A stretch of 64,000 nt of DNA from Lactifluus volemus (lineage: Eukaryota; Basidiomycota; Agaricomycetes; Russulales; Russulaceae): assembly GCA_022376515.1 (NCBI GenBank), contig WTXI01000054.1, positions 154,923 to 218,922 on the forward strand, in the 5' to 3' direction. The position numbers were made by a program, and so were the translations under genes. Shown piece after piece: positions 1-8,207 of the stretch. A model generated the notes under the pieces. It was not told the DNA's origin. It saw only the letters and a program-made list of their open reading frames with translations, and did not search any database. Every line of letters begins with the position of its first letter. Within the stretch, counting starts at the first letter, position 1.

Positions 1-1933
1 CTTTTATAGGGCAGACCAGGAGGAAGAAAGCACGCACCCAATAAGCTTCATCAACGCATATCCAAGTGTTGAAACCATCTGTGAAATGATATGTTCAGCT
101 GCTATAGGTACAAAGGAGGACAAGTAACCCGTACTAGGGCAGCGAGAACACTAGCCGGTACACCATTCTTCAAGAAATCGACGTTGGTCAAATATAGTTG
201 TCCTCTTCCTGGGTCGCACTAGTGACCGGTAAGCACTATAAAGTCTTTGTCGGCAAGGCCAAGAAAACGAACGTGTGTTTGCGGCCAGCGCGATCGCGAG
301 CTGTATGGCACGGGAGATCAGGCTTGGGGGACTACGACATGCCTGTAGTTACAAGCGTGGGAAAAGTAAGAAGAGGCCCTAGATAGCCCGGTCCCACCCG
401 CACAAGCGTGAAGCACAGGGTTAGAGCAGCGACATTACTAGGCACAGGGACAACCTTATTGATCCTGCTATGGAAGCCTATGAACCCAACGCACCTGATC
501 CACATGCTGGCGAAACATGCGACACCCATAAACAGCGAGGAGCACGACAATGGGGCGTGTACCCAAACTGAGTACGCGGGTGATAAGCGTACGTCTAGGT
601 TCGTCTTTGAAACCGCCGCCGCAATTGTAAACCCCCCTATGAGAAGTGTGATAGTTGGCGAAAACATGACAGAGAAGATCCAACTCCAAGTTTATGAGTA
701 TGGAATATCCAGCACCGAGCTAGTCTACACTCGCCGAGTGGCTTCTACAGGGCTCAATCGTTCATTTGTGTCCGCATCCCGGATCACCCGCAGCCATGTA
801 AGCAATGCAGGAACCATGGTAGAAGTTACGAAAAGTGATATAGCCTATGGAACAATAGAATCAGTCACTCCAAGGAGTACAATGAGGCTTGAAAAACCTC
901 TGTAACCCACGAGTCGGTGGAAAGACCAACACGGCAAAACACTGATTTGCTTCCTCCTCATCCACGGTCTGCACATTCAGTAGTGAACATAGACGCGGAG
1001 AGGGCGACCCAAACGCGGCGTCTGCTGAGGCGAACACGTCCGACGCGTCTTCACCTCGAATGCCTTCTCTTCTGTGGTATCCACTGGTGCACCTAGCGGT
1101 GTTCCACCTTGGCCGCGGCGTTCACGTCCTATCATCTGCCTCCATACGGTGTTGCGCTCCCATGCAACGTGTTCGCGTAGGTTGAGTTTCAGGAATCGCT
1201 GCGCGCCCGCAGTGTCATCTTGCATGACACACTTAGCATACAACTGAACCAATGCGGATTGGGCATCTGCAGGCCTTGCGCGAGACACCTGGTCAAAGGG
1301 AAGTGTGGGCTCAAGGATGTCATGAAGATAATGTGTTTGAAGCTAAGACCGTTAATCAGCCGACTGATCGACACGTAACAAATGTGTGGATACTGAGCTT
1401 TCTGTAACTTTATCGTATCTACCGAACAGAACCAATAACAGAATCCACTGTGCAAGAAACGACTTACTTCTTCAGGACTTTGCGGAATCCAGAATAATTC
1501 AATTCAACGTAAGAACGCAGTGCGCTCACTTGAACGTACAAATTCGACGGTTGAATAGCAGTTGTGTATCCGTCACGAAGTTCTTTTTCGAAGTCCAAAT
1601 CGTTTCACTACCACCCGATACTGGACCGTGAGGCGAACCCAATGAGGCGATACTACTGCGGAGCTTATTCGCGACCCCGAAGACTGCAATAGTCGGCGAT
1701 CTGCTACGACCCAAACTCCCCCCGTTTCTGGGATCATTTAGGCTGACACTTGCTTCGGGCCCAGGTTCCTCTCTCTCAGGGACGGGAGTGGGAAAGGAAT
1801 GCAGCACACAAAACGGGGGGAGTGAAGCTTCGAGATCAATGTTCTCCTCTGTAGACGAGATACTGATGCGGCGGGTACGCGATGCGGTTACATCTCTAGA
1901 GTGAGTCGCTACGGTTAGTCAGCCAAAGGAAGA
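1..1933. other. Unassigned sequence, no supported gene
   Basis: I see no LTR, terminal repeat, poly(A) tail or conserved protein motif here, and none of it recurs elsewhere in the window. The longest open frame (408-905, plus, 165 codons) has no recognisable domain and overlaps other open frames of similar quality, so I do not call it a gene. Base composition is balanced and unlike the AT-rich or CT-rich repeats that follow. It is the flank into which the pogo-like element at 1936 inserted. Confidence 0.5.
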
Positions 1934-1935
1934 TA

Positions 1936-1958
1936 CAGTACACTTGCTCATAATGCAT
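1936..1958 (+). repeat. Left terminal inverted repeat of pogo-like element
   Basis: These 23 bases are the exact reverse complement of 9813-9835. They begin CAG directly after a TA. Confidence 0.85.
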
Positions 1959-2007
1959 ATTGTCAGGGCGGCCAAATCCCTATGCATTATGAGACATATG
2001 CATTACA

Positions 2008-2174
2008 TAAAGGAAAGTGAACTGTGACACCATCACGCTGTGATGGTAAGGGAGAAGAGAATGATTTTATTACACCTCAAAGTGTTCTGTTTAAGTACTT
2101 GTACAACTTGGATAAGACATGTGATAATGATAATGACGTGCAATGCCAGTGACGTCACATCACAGACGTTAATA
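2008..2174 (-). repeat. copia-1 3' LTR
   Basis: 167 bp, about 97% identical to 7528-7694. Read on the plus strand it begins TAAAGG and ends TTAATA, so the termini are TA..TA instead of TG..CA. The adjacent TTACA duplication fixes the ends to within one base. Confidence 0.9.
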
Positions 2175-2186
2175 CTCCTCCTCATC
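2175..2186 (-). other. copia-1 polypurine tract
   Basis: GATGAGGAGGAG on the minus strand lies directly before the 3' LTR, where the plus-strand DNA primer is expected. Confidence 0.7.
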
Positions 2187-2390
2187 GTGCGTAACCTACA
2201 CTCGTGTAATCAACAAAAAGTAAAGGTGCCATGAGGCGGGAGAAAGTGAAGACGCAGCCATGAGTGTGCGTAGGATATACAATCAAAGGTAAAGGTGCCA
2301 TGAGGCGGGAGAAAGTGAAGACGCAGCCATGAGGTGGCGGGTGAAGAAAAAGGTATACCATTCATCTGCTCCTCCTCAGCGGGAACACGT

Positions 2391-3572
2391 CTACGTGTGA
2401 GCACTGGCAGTCTCCTCCCGCATGGCAGGGTCATGATCGCTATCACAAAATCGCAGTCCAAGGGAATGGTGGAGGCGACAGAAGTCAGGTTTCGCCAGTG
2501 GTTTGGTGAGAACGTCGGCAACGTTCGAGGTAGTGTGGCATTGTGTAACTTTGAGGTCCCCGAGGGCAACAAGCTCGCGAATGTGGTGGTATTTTACTCG
2601 GATATGTTTGATGCGAGAGTGCCACACGTGGTCCTCTGCGATGGTGGTTGCAGCAACATTGTCGCAAAATAGGGGGGTTGCGAGCGCGGGGGGGAAACCG
2701 ATTCCGTCCAGTAGTTGTCGCAAGAAAACGGCCTCATGTGACGCTTCATGCAAAGCAATGTACTCCGCATAGCACGAAGAGTCTGCGACGGTGCGCTGTT
2801 TCCTCGAGCACCATGAGATGGCGCCGGAGCCGAGGGAGAATACATATCCTGAGATGGAGCGACTGGTGGTTGGGCAGTTGGCATAATCAGAGTCTGAGTA
2901 GCCTGATAAGGATATGGGCAACGTCCCGCCAAGGACGAGGGATAAGGAGCGGGTGCCTTTGAGGTAACGCAGAACGCGCGTGGCGGCATCCCAGTGTTCG
3001 GGACGGTAGCAGTCGAGGAACGTAGCGAGTTTACTGACTGCAAAGGCGATGTCGGGGCGTGTCCCGATGGCGATATACATGAGACTTCCGACCAGTTCCC
3101 GGTAAGGGGTGCGTGTAGTCCACTCGGTGATGGTAGAGTCGACCGGGGAACTCGGGTCAGGTCGTTCAAGGCGGACGCCAGTCGCCATAGGGGTGTCAAC
3201 GGGACGGGCGTCGACTTGGCCGAATTTCTCAAGGAGGCGATTGATCATGACGGATTGTGATAGCGATATGGTCCGCGCAGAGTGATCACGGGAGAGTGCA
3301 ATTCCAAGGGCGAACTTGGCAGGGCCTAACGCAGAAATGTCCCACCTGGATGTCAGCAGTGCCTGGAAATGCTTATTCTCATCCGAAGATGAAGCAATTG
3401 AGATGATATCATCAACGTGAACAGCAAAGAGGATTGTACCAGTCGTGGACTGACGTCGGTACACGCACCATTCACAAGGGAGGCGCGTAAACCCCCACTC
3501 GCGGACAGCAGTATCGAACGTGGCGTTCCAGACCCGACTCGCTTGCTTCATTCCGTAGATAGATTTCATCAA
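2391..3572 (-). CDS. copia-1 reverse transcriptase C-terminus and RNase H
   Basis: 393 codons, directly in frame with the preceding segment. It opens with KSIYGMKQASRVW, has the reverse transcriptase active site VDD (FAVHVDDIIS), then the connection region, and an RNase H domain with YSDSDYA, the Glu of YAEYIA, and FCDN. It ends in the usual copia ADVLTKPL tail followed by a short acidic end. The first residue has no ATG and marks only the codon after the premature stop. Confidence 0.9.
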   Translation of the reverse strand: MMKSIYGMKQASRVWNATFDTAVREWGFTRLPCEWCVYRRQSTTGTILFAVHVDDIISIASSSDENKHFQALLTSRWDISALGPAKFALGIALSRDHSARTISLSQSVMINRLLEKFGQVDARPVDTPMATGVRLERPDPSSPVDSTITEWTTRTPYRELVGSLMYIAIGTRPDIAFAVSKLATFLDCYRPEHWDAATRVLRYLKGTRSLSLVLGGTLPISLSGYSDSDYANCPTTSRSISGYVFSLGSGAISWCSRKQRTVADSSCYAEYIALHEASHEAVFLRQLLDGIGFPPALATPLFCDNVAATTIAEDHVWHSRIKHIRVKYHHIRELVALGDLKVTQCHTTSNVADVLTKPLAKPDFCRLHHSLGLRFCDSDHDPAMREETASAHT

Positions 3573-5414
3573 TCACATCACCCACCCCTCCTTTCCAGGC
3601 TCCTCGAACCCGGGAGGCTGTTCCAAGAACATGCTCTCACTGTCGGGGAGGACACCATGGAGAAACGCAGTCTTGACATCGTACTGCTGGATATCCCAGT
3701 CTAGACAGGCGCCGAGGTGCAGCAGGGCACGAAGGGACTCGAGGCGCGTCGTGGGAGCGGCAGTCTTATCGTAGTGGATGCCATACTGCTGAGCATAGCC
3801 TTTGGCCACGTACCGCACTTTGTACCGCGTAACGTTGCCGGCACTGTCGCGTTTTCGCTTGCAAACGAGCTTCCCCTTCAAAGGGCGCTGTCCAAGGGGT
3901 ACGTGAGAACGCGGGACGAGTACGAAGACATTCAGGTCTTTCAAGCTCTTCAATTCGTCGCGTCCGCCCGCAATCCAGAACTCGCGTTCTGGTGAGGCCA
4001 GGGCAGTGGCCCAAGAAGGTTCGTCGTCGTCACTGGGGCTGGGTACAAGCTCGCCTGTCGAAAGAGCGGTAAGCACCTCATCCATGGACAGTGTGAGATC
4101 ACATGTGTGGATGGGGAATAAGTGGTGCGAGTCGCGGAAAGGGCTGTACTCCAGCAGGAGGGCTGTGGCGTGGTCTTCGGACGACGGTGCTGAACCATGT
4201 TTGGCTGCTTTGCGGTGCGCGGCAGCGGCTGTGCTGTCTGCGATAGCAGCAGCTAGTCTTGAGTCAGAGAGTGGGTTGGGGGAAACAGGTACAGGTATAC
4301 GGGAAGAGCGACGTAAAGTAGTAGGTAATGTAGGTAAGTTAAGATTATTATTATCCATGTCGGGTATTGTGGGCGTTATTGTAATTTGGTTGTTTTCTGG
4401 GGAATCAGGTACAGTACGAGGTTCGGGTGCAGGTATTCTAATTGGGGGTATGCGAGGCGGTGCATCTACAGTAATTGTCGGTGATGTATTCGGTGTTGGT
4501 ATGGTATGTGGGGTAACAGGGGGGGGGGCGGTAATCGTAGCAGTAGGTAAGGAAGATGTTTGTTGAACTGGCGGGAGCGACTGTTGTATTTGATGGTATG
4601 CGGGTACAGGGGTTGGGGCGGCGATTGGCGGGCTGATATAAAGAAGGATGGGGGAGATTGAGGTAGTTGACGGTGGCGAGGTGATTGATGGTGGTGTGGC
4701 GTTTGATGGTGGCGTGCTTGCGGGGGTTGTTGGTGATTCATTGGCTGACGGCGTAGCGTTATTTCCCGGGATGATTTTCCTGGGGCGGAATGGTCGAGGG
4801 GTGCTGTCAAGGTGCTCAATAAAAGTTACATGGAACGAGTTAAAAACTTTGTCAATCTCAGGGTCCCAGAGGCGATATGCCCTTGAATGGGGGGTATACC
4901 CGATCATGACACAAGGAGAAGAACGTGAGTACAACTTCGGTTGATCGTGGATGAGGGCATAGGCGGCGCAGCCAATCTCCCGTAGGTGAGAAAACGACGG
5001 GCGTTTGCCGAACCAAAGTTCGTAAGGGGTTTTGCCATCGAGGGCGGAAGTGGCGACACGGTTCGTAAGGTAGCTGGCGGTGAGGCAGAATTCATCCCAG
5101 AGGTCGTCGGGTGCTTTGCAGGCAATGCGCATGGCTCGCGCGCGATGGAAGATCGTTCGGTGCAGGCGTTCGACTTTTCCGTTTTGTAGTGAGGTGTAGG
5201 GGGCTGTTCTGTAGTGAGTAATACCATACTTATCACACCAAGCTTTACTGATGTATGAGACGATTTCGCCGTTGTCGGTAACGATGGAACGAAGCTTCGA
5301 ACCACTTTGGTTTTCGGCTGCTTTGTGCCAGGCTAGCAGCGCGAGAATCGCGTCACCCTTGGCTTTCAGGGGGATCGTCCAACTGAAGCTGGAATAATCA
5401 TCAATCACATTCAT
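3573..5414 (-). CDS. copia-1 integrase core and reverse transcriptase N-terminus
   Basis: 613 codons in the same frame as the upstream segment. The second and third integrase catalytic residues are D47 (VTDNGE) and E82 (QNGKVERLH). A Pro/Thr/Ser-rich linker follows (about 220-370). The copia-type reverse transcriptase then starts with KLVCKRKRDSAG and contains the first catalytic Asp in YDVKTAFLHG. The apparent ATG (MNVIDDYSS) is an internal methionine of the integrase, not a real start. The segment closes at TGA 3573-3575 just before the conserved KSIYGMKQ motif. This second stop is again explicable as CGA to TGA. Confidence 0.9.
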   Translation of the reverse strand: MNVIDDYSSFSWTIPLKAKGDAILALLAWHKAAENQSGSKLRSIVTDNGEIVSYISKAWCDKYGITHYRTAPYTSLQNGKVERLHRTIFHRARAMRIACKAPDDLWDEFCLTASYLTNRVATSALDGKTPYELWFGKRPSFSHLREIGCAAYALIHDQPKLYSRSSPCVMIGYTPHSRAYRLWDPEIDKVFNSFHVTFIEHLDSTPRPFRPRKIIPGNNATPSANESPTTPASTPPSNATPPSITSPPSTTSISPILLYISPPIAAPTPVPAYHQIQQSLPPVQQTSSLPTATITAPPPVTPHTIPTPNTSPTITVDAPPRIPPIRIPAPEPRTVPDSPENNQITITPTIPDMDNNNLNLPTLPTTLRRSSRIPVPVSPNPLSDSRLAAAIADSTAAAAHRKAAKHGSAPSSEDHATALLLEYSPFRDSHHLFPIHTCDLTLSMDEVLTALSTGELVPSPSDDDEPSWATALASPEREFWIAGGRDELKSLKDLNVFVLVPRSHVPLGQRPLKGKLVCKRKRDSAGNVTRYKVRYVAKGYAQQYGIHYDKTAAPTTRLESLRALLHLGACLDWDIQQYDVKTAFLHGVLPDSESMFLEQPPGFEEPGKEGWVM

Positions 5415-5432
5415 GCAGTACAGACTTTGAGT

Positions 5433-7442
5433 TCATGAGGGGGACGACATGGGGCCACAAAGATCAATATAAACACGGCCCAATTTTTCTAATGACTTGG
5501 AATGCTCGCGGACTTTCGGAATCGGTGTGCGGACTTGTTTGCCGAGAACGCATGCGGTACATTTCGCGGGTAGTGTGGACAGGTCAACGGGCATATTGTC
5601 CGCGACGCCAGATCGGGCCATATCGATGACGGTCTGGATATTGCAATGGCCGAGGTGGCGGTGCCACGTCTCGAGATCGGGAACAACTTGAGAGACAAAA
5701 ACATGGTCGGGCGCAACTAAAGGCTGAGACTGAGTGCGCGGGCGTGCTGCTTGAGGTAAGACATAGAGGTTGCGAGACTTTAAAAGAAGACCTGATGCTA
5801 TTGTAGTGCCAGTATTGTCAGTGATCCAACAAGTGTCGGAGTCAAAGTGCGTAGTGACGCTGTTATGACGGTTCAGGGTTAATACAGACAACAAACGAAC
5901 GCGGGAGTTCGGGATGTATAGGGCATCAAATAGAGAAAGCTTTCCACCATTGGGGAGAGGGACGTCAATCGTGCCCATGGCTGTAGCATAGATAGAAGAA
6001 TTCCCAAGGCCTTTAATGGCACGAGGGGGAATGGAATGCAAATCGTGGAAGTCAGTTCGTACCGGAGAGATATGACACGTTGCACCGGTATCTAAAATAA
6101 ACGGGGATGCATCGAGTGGGCCGTTGGTGCGGTCGACGTCGGTCGTGAGTGCATAGTTGGTCATTGTATCGGGCGTGTGCCAGTCAGGCGAGTCATCGTC
6201 GTCGAAGGCGATTAGTGCTTCCCAATTACCCCCGGGATCGATGGGGAGGGGTGCCGGATCGGAGGTCGTCGGTTTCGTGGGCTCGGTCGTGGCGGTCGTT
6301 GTTACAGGTACGAAGGCGTACGTTACGCCGTTAATCACGATGTTGTTCGGTGCCGGTGTGGTGGTCAAGTTCGTGGTCGTTGTGTTTGTGTTCGATGTTG
6401 GTGCGCTATCCGTGCTGGTCGTGGTGGCGAGGTGAGCGGAGTGCCCCGAGTTGGGCGTTCGAGGGTTACGTCGGGGGAAGCTTCGGATTTGAGCAGCGTG
6501 GGCTTCTTCAATGGTACGCCCAGCCATTTTGCCGCCTTGTCGGACGCAGAAGTCGATGTTGTGCCCGGCGCGATTGCAGTTCGTGCATACAACGTTTCGA
6601 AGTGGGTTTTCGGAGCGGGCTAAAAGGGCAACGGATTGTGTATCAGATTGGGAGTTGTTAGTGGAACGCCGACGATGAAGTTCGTCTTCGTCCTGCAGTC
6701 TGGACAGGATTGCTTGTGCTGTGCAAGTGGGATCTCGCGTCAGTGCCTGTAAGGAAGATTGGAGCACGCGAAAGTGTTGTGAGGCGGCGTTGACGAGCCA
6801 CGCACAATGCATCTTGTCGAAATCGGGGGTGCCCATTTTTACGAGCGATTCGTGAAGTTGATTGATTTTGGCAGCCGTATCCATGAGCGGTGTGCCGGGT
6901 ACGAATTGAGTGTCCATTATCTGTTTCATGATGTGTGCTTGGGCATGCGTCCCAAGTAGTTCGTGGCGTTTTCGAAGTGCTGAGTAGACGAGATGGGCGG
7001 TTGGAAGCTTGTTTGCGATATCGTAGTCGAATGGGGATACGTGTTGTAGGATGAAAGAACGGAGGGAACCGTCATTTGTCCACCAGACCCAACATATCTT
7101 CGGGTTGCTGGTAACCGGGTCAGGACAAGCCAGGGTACCGTCCAGCCAAGAGGACAAGCCTTGTCGGAGCGCAAGGAGTTCGAGGCGTCGGCTCCATTCT
7201 TGCCAGTTCGATGATTGTAGGCTAAGGGTCAAAGAGGAAGGCCAGGTAGGGTCAGAGATAAACATTGGGGTGAGCGGTATATCATCTGGTGAGAGTATGG
7301 GACGGGTAAGAGTGGTCGGTGGAGGGACGGTCTGTGCGGTTGTCGTTGACTGTGCCTGAGTCGAGGCTGCGCTCGTGTTTGCGCCGGTTTGGTTCACATT
7401 GGTGACGGCCTGATTCGGTCCTTGATTCGTGGACGAAGACAT
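5433..7442 (-). CDS. copia-1 Gag, protease and integrase N-terminus
   Basis: First 669 codons of the polyprotein. In order: a Ser/Thr/Gln-rich start, a capsid-like region (about 60-260), a zinc knuckle C-x2-C-x4-H-x4-C at 286-299 (CTNCNRAGHNIDFC), an aspartic protease with catalytic DTGA at 451, the GAG-pre-integrase zinc site (H594/H599 region and C628-x2-C631), and the start of the integrase core with its first Asp in YIDLCGP near 660. The frame ends at TGA 5433-5435. The same frame reopens six codons later inside the integrase, so this stop is a mutation, most simply CGA to TGA. It begins at the ATG 85 bp inside the 5' LTR. Confidence 0.9.
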   Translation of the reverse strand: MSSSTNQGPNQAVTNVNQTGANTSAASTQAQSTTTAQTVPPPTTLTRPILSPDDIPLTPMFISDPTWPSSLTLSLQSSNWQEWSRRLELLALRQGLSSWLDGTLACPDPVTSNPKICWVWWTNDGSLRSFILQHVSPFDYDIANKLPTAHLVYSALRKRHELLGTHAQAHIMKQIMDTQFVPGTPLMDTAAKINQLHESLVKMGTPDFDKMHCAWLVNAASQHFRVLQSSLQALTRDPTCTAQAILSRLQDEDELHRRRSTNNSQSDTQSVALLARSENPLRNVVCTNCNRAGHNIDFCVRQGGKMAGRTIEEAHAAQIRSFPRRNPRTPNSGHSAHLATTTSTDSAPTSNTNTTTTNLTTTPAPNNIVINGVTYAFVPVTTTATTEPTKPTTSDPAPLPIDPGGNWEALIAFDDDDSPDWHTPDTMTNYALTTDVDRTNGPLDASPFILDTGATCHISPVRTDFHDLHSIPPRAIKGLGNSSIYATAMGTIDVPLPNGGKLSLFDALYIPNSRVRLLSVLTLNRHNSVTTHFDSDTCWITDNTGTTIASGLLLKSRNLYVLPQAARPRTQSQPLVAPDHVFVSQVVPDLETWHRHLGHCNIQTVIDMARSGVADNMPVDLSTLPAKCTACVLGKQVRTPIPKVREHSKSLEKLGRVYIDLCGPMSSPS

Positions 7443-7515
7443 ACTGATTACATGTTGGACGGTCTAGATTATGATGCTGATAGGGAGGTCTAAGCGTGGA
7501 AGATAGCGAGGCCCA

Positions 7516-7527
7516 GGGCCCATAACC
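7516..7527 (-). other. copia-1 primer-binding site, half initiator tRNA-Met
   Basis: On the minus strand GGTTATGGGCCC follows the 5' LTR with no gap. It is complementary to the anticodon stem-loop region of initiator tRNA-Met (GGGCCCATAACC), not to a tRNA 3' end. Drosophila copia is known to prime from a tRNA-iMet 5' half in this way. The same 12-mer primes copia-2 at 41780. Confidence 0.75.
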
Positions 7528-7694
7528 TAAAGGAAAGTGAACTGTGACACCATCACACTGTGATGGTAAGGGAGAAGAGAATGATTTTATTACACCTCAA
7601 AGTGTTCTGTTTAAGTACTTGTACAACTCGGATAAGACATGTGATAATGATAATGATGTGCGATGCCAGTGACGTCACATCACAGATGTTAATA
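7528..7694 (-). repeat. copia-1 5' LTR
   Basis: Partner of 2008-2174 and the presumed promoter end for the minus-strand transcript. All five differences from the other LTR are CG in one copy and TG or CA in the other. Confidence 0.9.
7670..7677. promoter_or_regulatory. CRE-type bZIP site in copia-1 LTR
   Basis: The palindrome TGACGTCA, the consensus for ATF/CREB-type bZIP factors, lies 18 bp inside the U3 end. It is also present at 2150-2157 in the other LTR. A role in transcription is inferred. Confidence 0.45.
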
Positions 7695-7781
7695 TTACAG
7701 GGTCTGTCACAAAATGTGACATTATGTGACTGGGCTATGTGACGCACTGCAAAGCGTGACAACTGATGTACTGAAGATCTA

Positions 7782-8021
7782 TCAGCAATCAAAACATGAA
7801 TTACAGTATCTATCTAGAGTACTTTGAATAGAATTAGCTAGTTCTTCTTTGCATAATATACTACAAAGTTTATGAGATAGTTCAAGAGAAAACTCAGGAT
7901 CACTGTACTGCATGCAACCACGCTCAAGCTGCTGACAAAGAATGATGAGATCGGCACGTGATGGCCTGTTTTCAGCCTTGTTTTGATGGCGCACCATGTA
8001 AGGCACTTTCCAATTCAACAT
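7782..8021 (-). pseudogene. C-terminal remnant of pogo-like transposase
   Basis: An 80-residue tail lying inside the pogo-like element. It ends in ELANSIQSTLDRYC, which fits a PCNA-interacting (PIP) pattern Q-x-x-L-x-x-aromatic. pogo transposase is known to carry a C-terminal PCNA-binding motif. The remnant at 18684-18962 has QTTLDTFL at the same place. No DDE residues remain. The assignment rests on context, TA duplication and the PIP-like end, so it is moderate. Confidence 0.45.
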
Positions 8022-8207
8022 TTAGGGCCGGCTTTTGGACTTTATGTCATCCAGCCTGCTTCAAAGCCAGCATTTGAGTGATTCTACAACTAACAGGGCA
8101 GGACAATCCCCATTTTAGCCTCCCTAGTAATGCATAAATCCCTCTCTAAGTCTATGCATTATGCATTATGCATTATTGTTGTATTTACAGTGGGAACAAT
8201 GTTGGGA

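Larger units (their letters stand above)
2008..7694 (-). mobile_element. Ty1/copia retrotransposon copia-1, nearly intact
   Basis: Two 167-bp LTRs flank a minus-strand gag-pol region in the copia order: capsid with zinc knuckle, protease, integrase, reverse transcriptase, RNase H. The 5-bp target duplication TTACA lies at 2003-2007 and 7695-7699. The LTRs differ at five positions. The single long reading frame (7442 down to 2391) is interrupted by only two TGA stops, at 5433-5435 and 3573-3575, with no frameshift. It is the best preserved retrotransposon in the window and looks like a recent insertion into the pogo-like element. Confidence 0.93.

Noticed and set aside
408..905. 165-codon frame in the left flank
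   Set aside because: No domain, no homolog in the window, and competing open frames of similar length on both strands.
2391..7442. Three separate copia genes
   Set aside because: All three segments are in one frame with single TGA codons between, so it is one polyprotein with two stops.
7510..7527. CCAGGGCCCATAACC as a piece of a tRNA-Met gene
   Set aside because: Only the anticodon-arm segment is present and it touches the LTR, so it is a primer-binding site.
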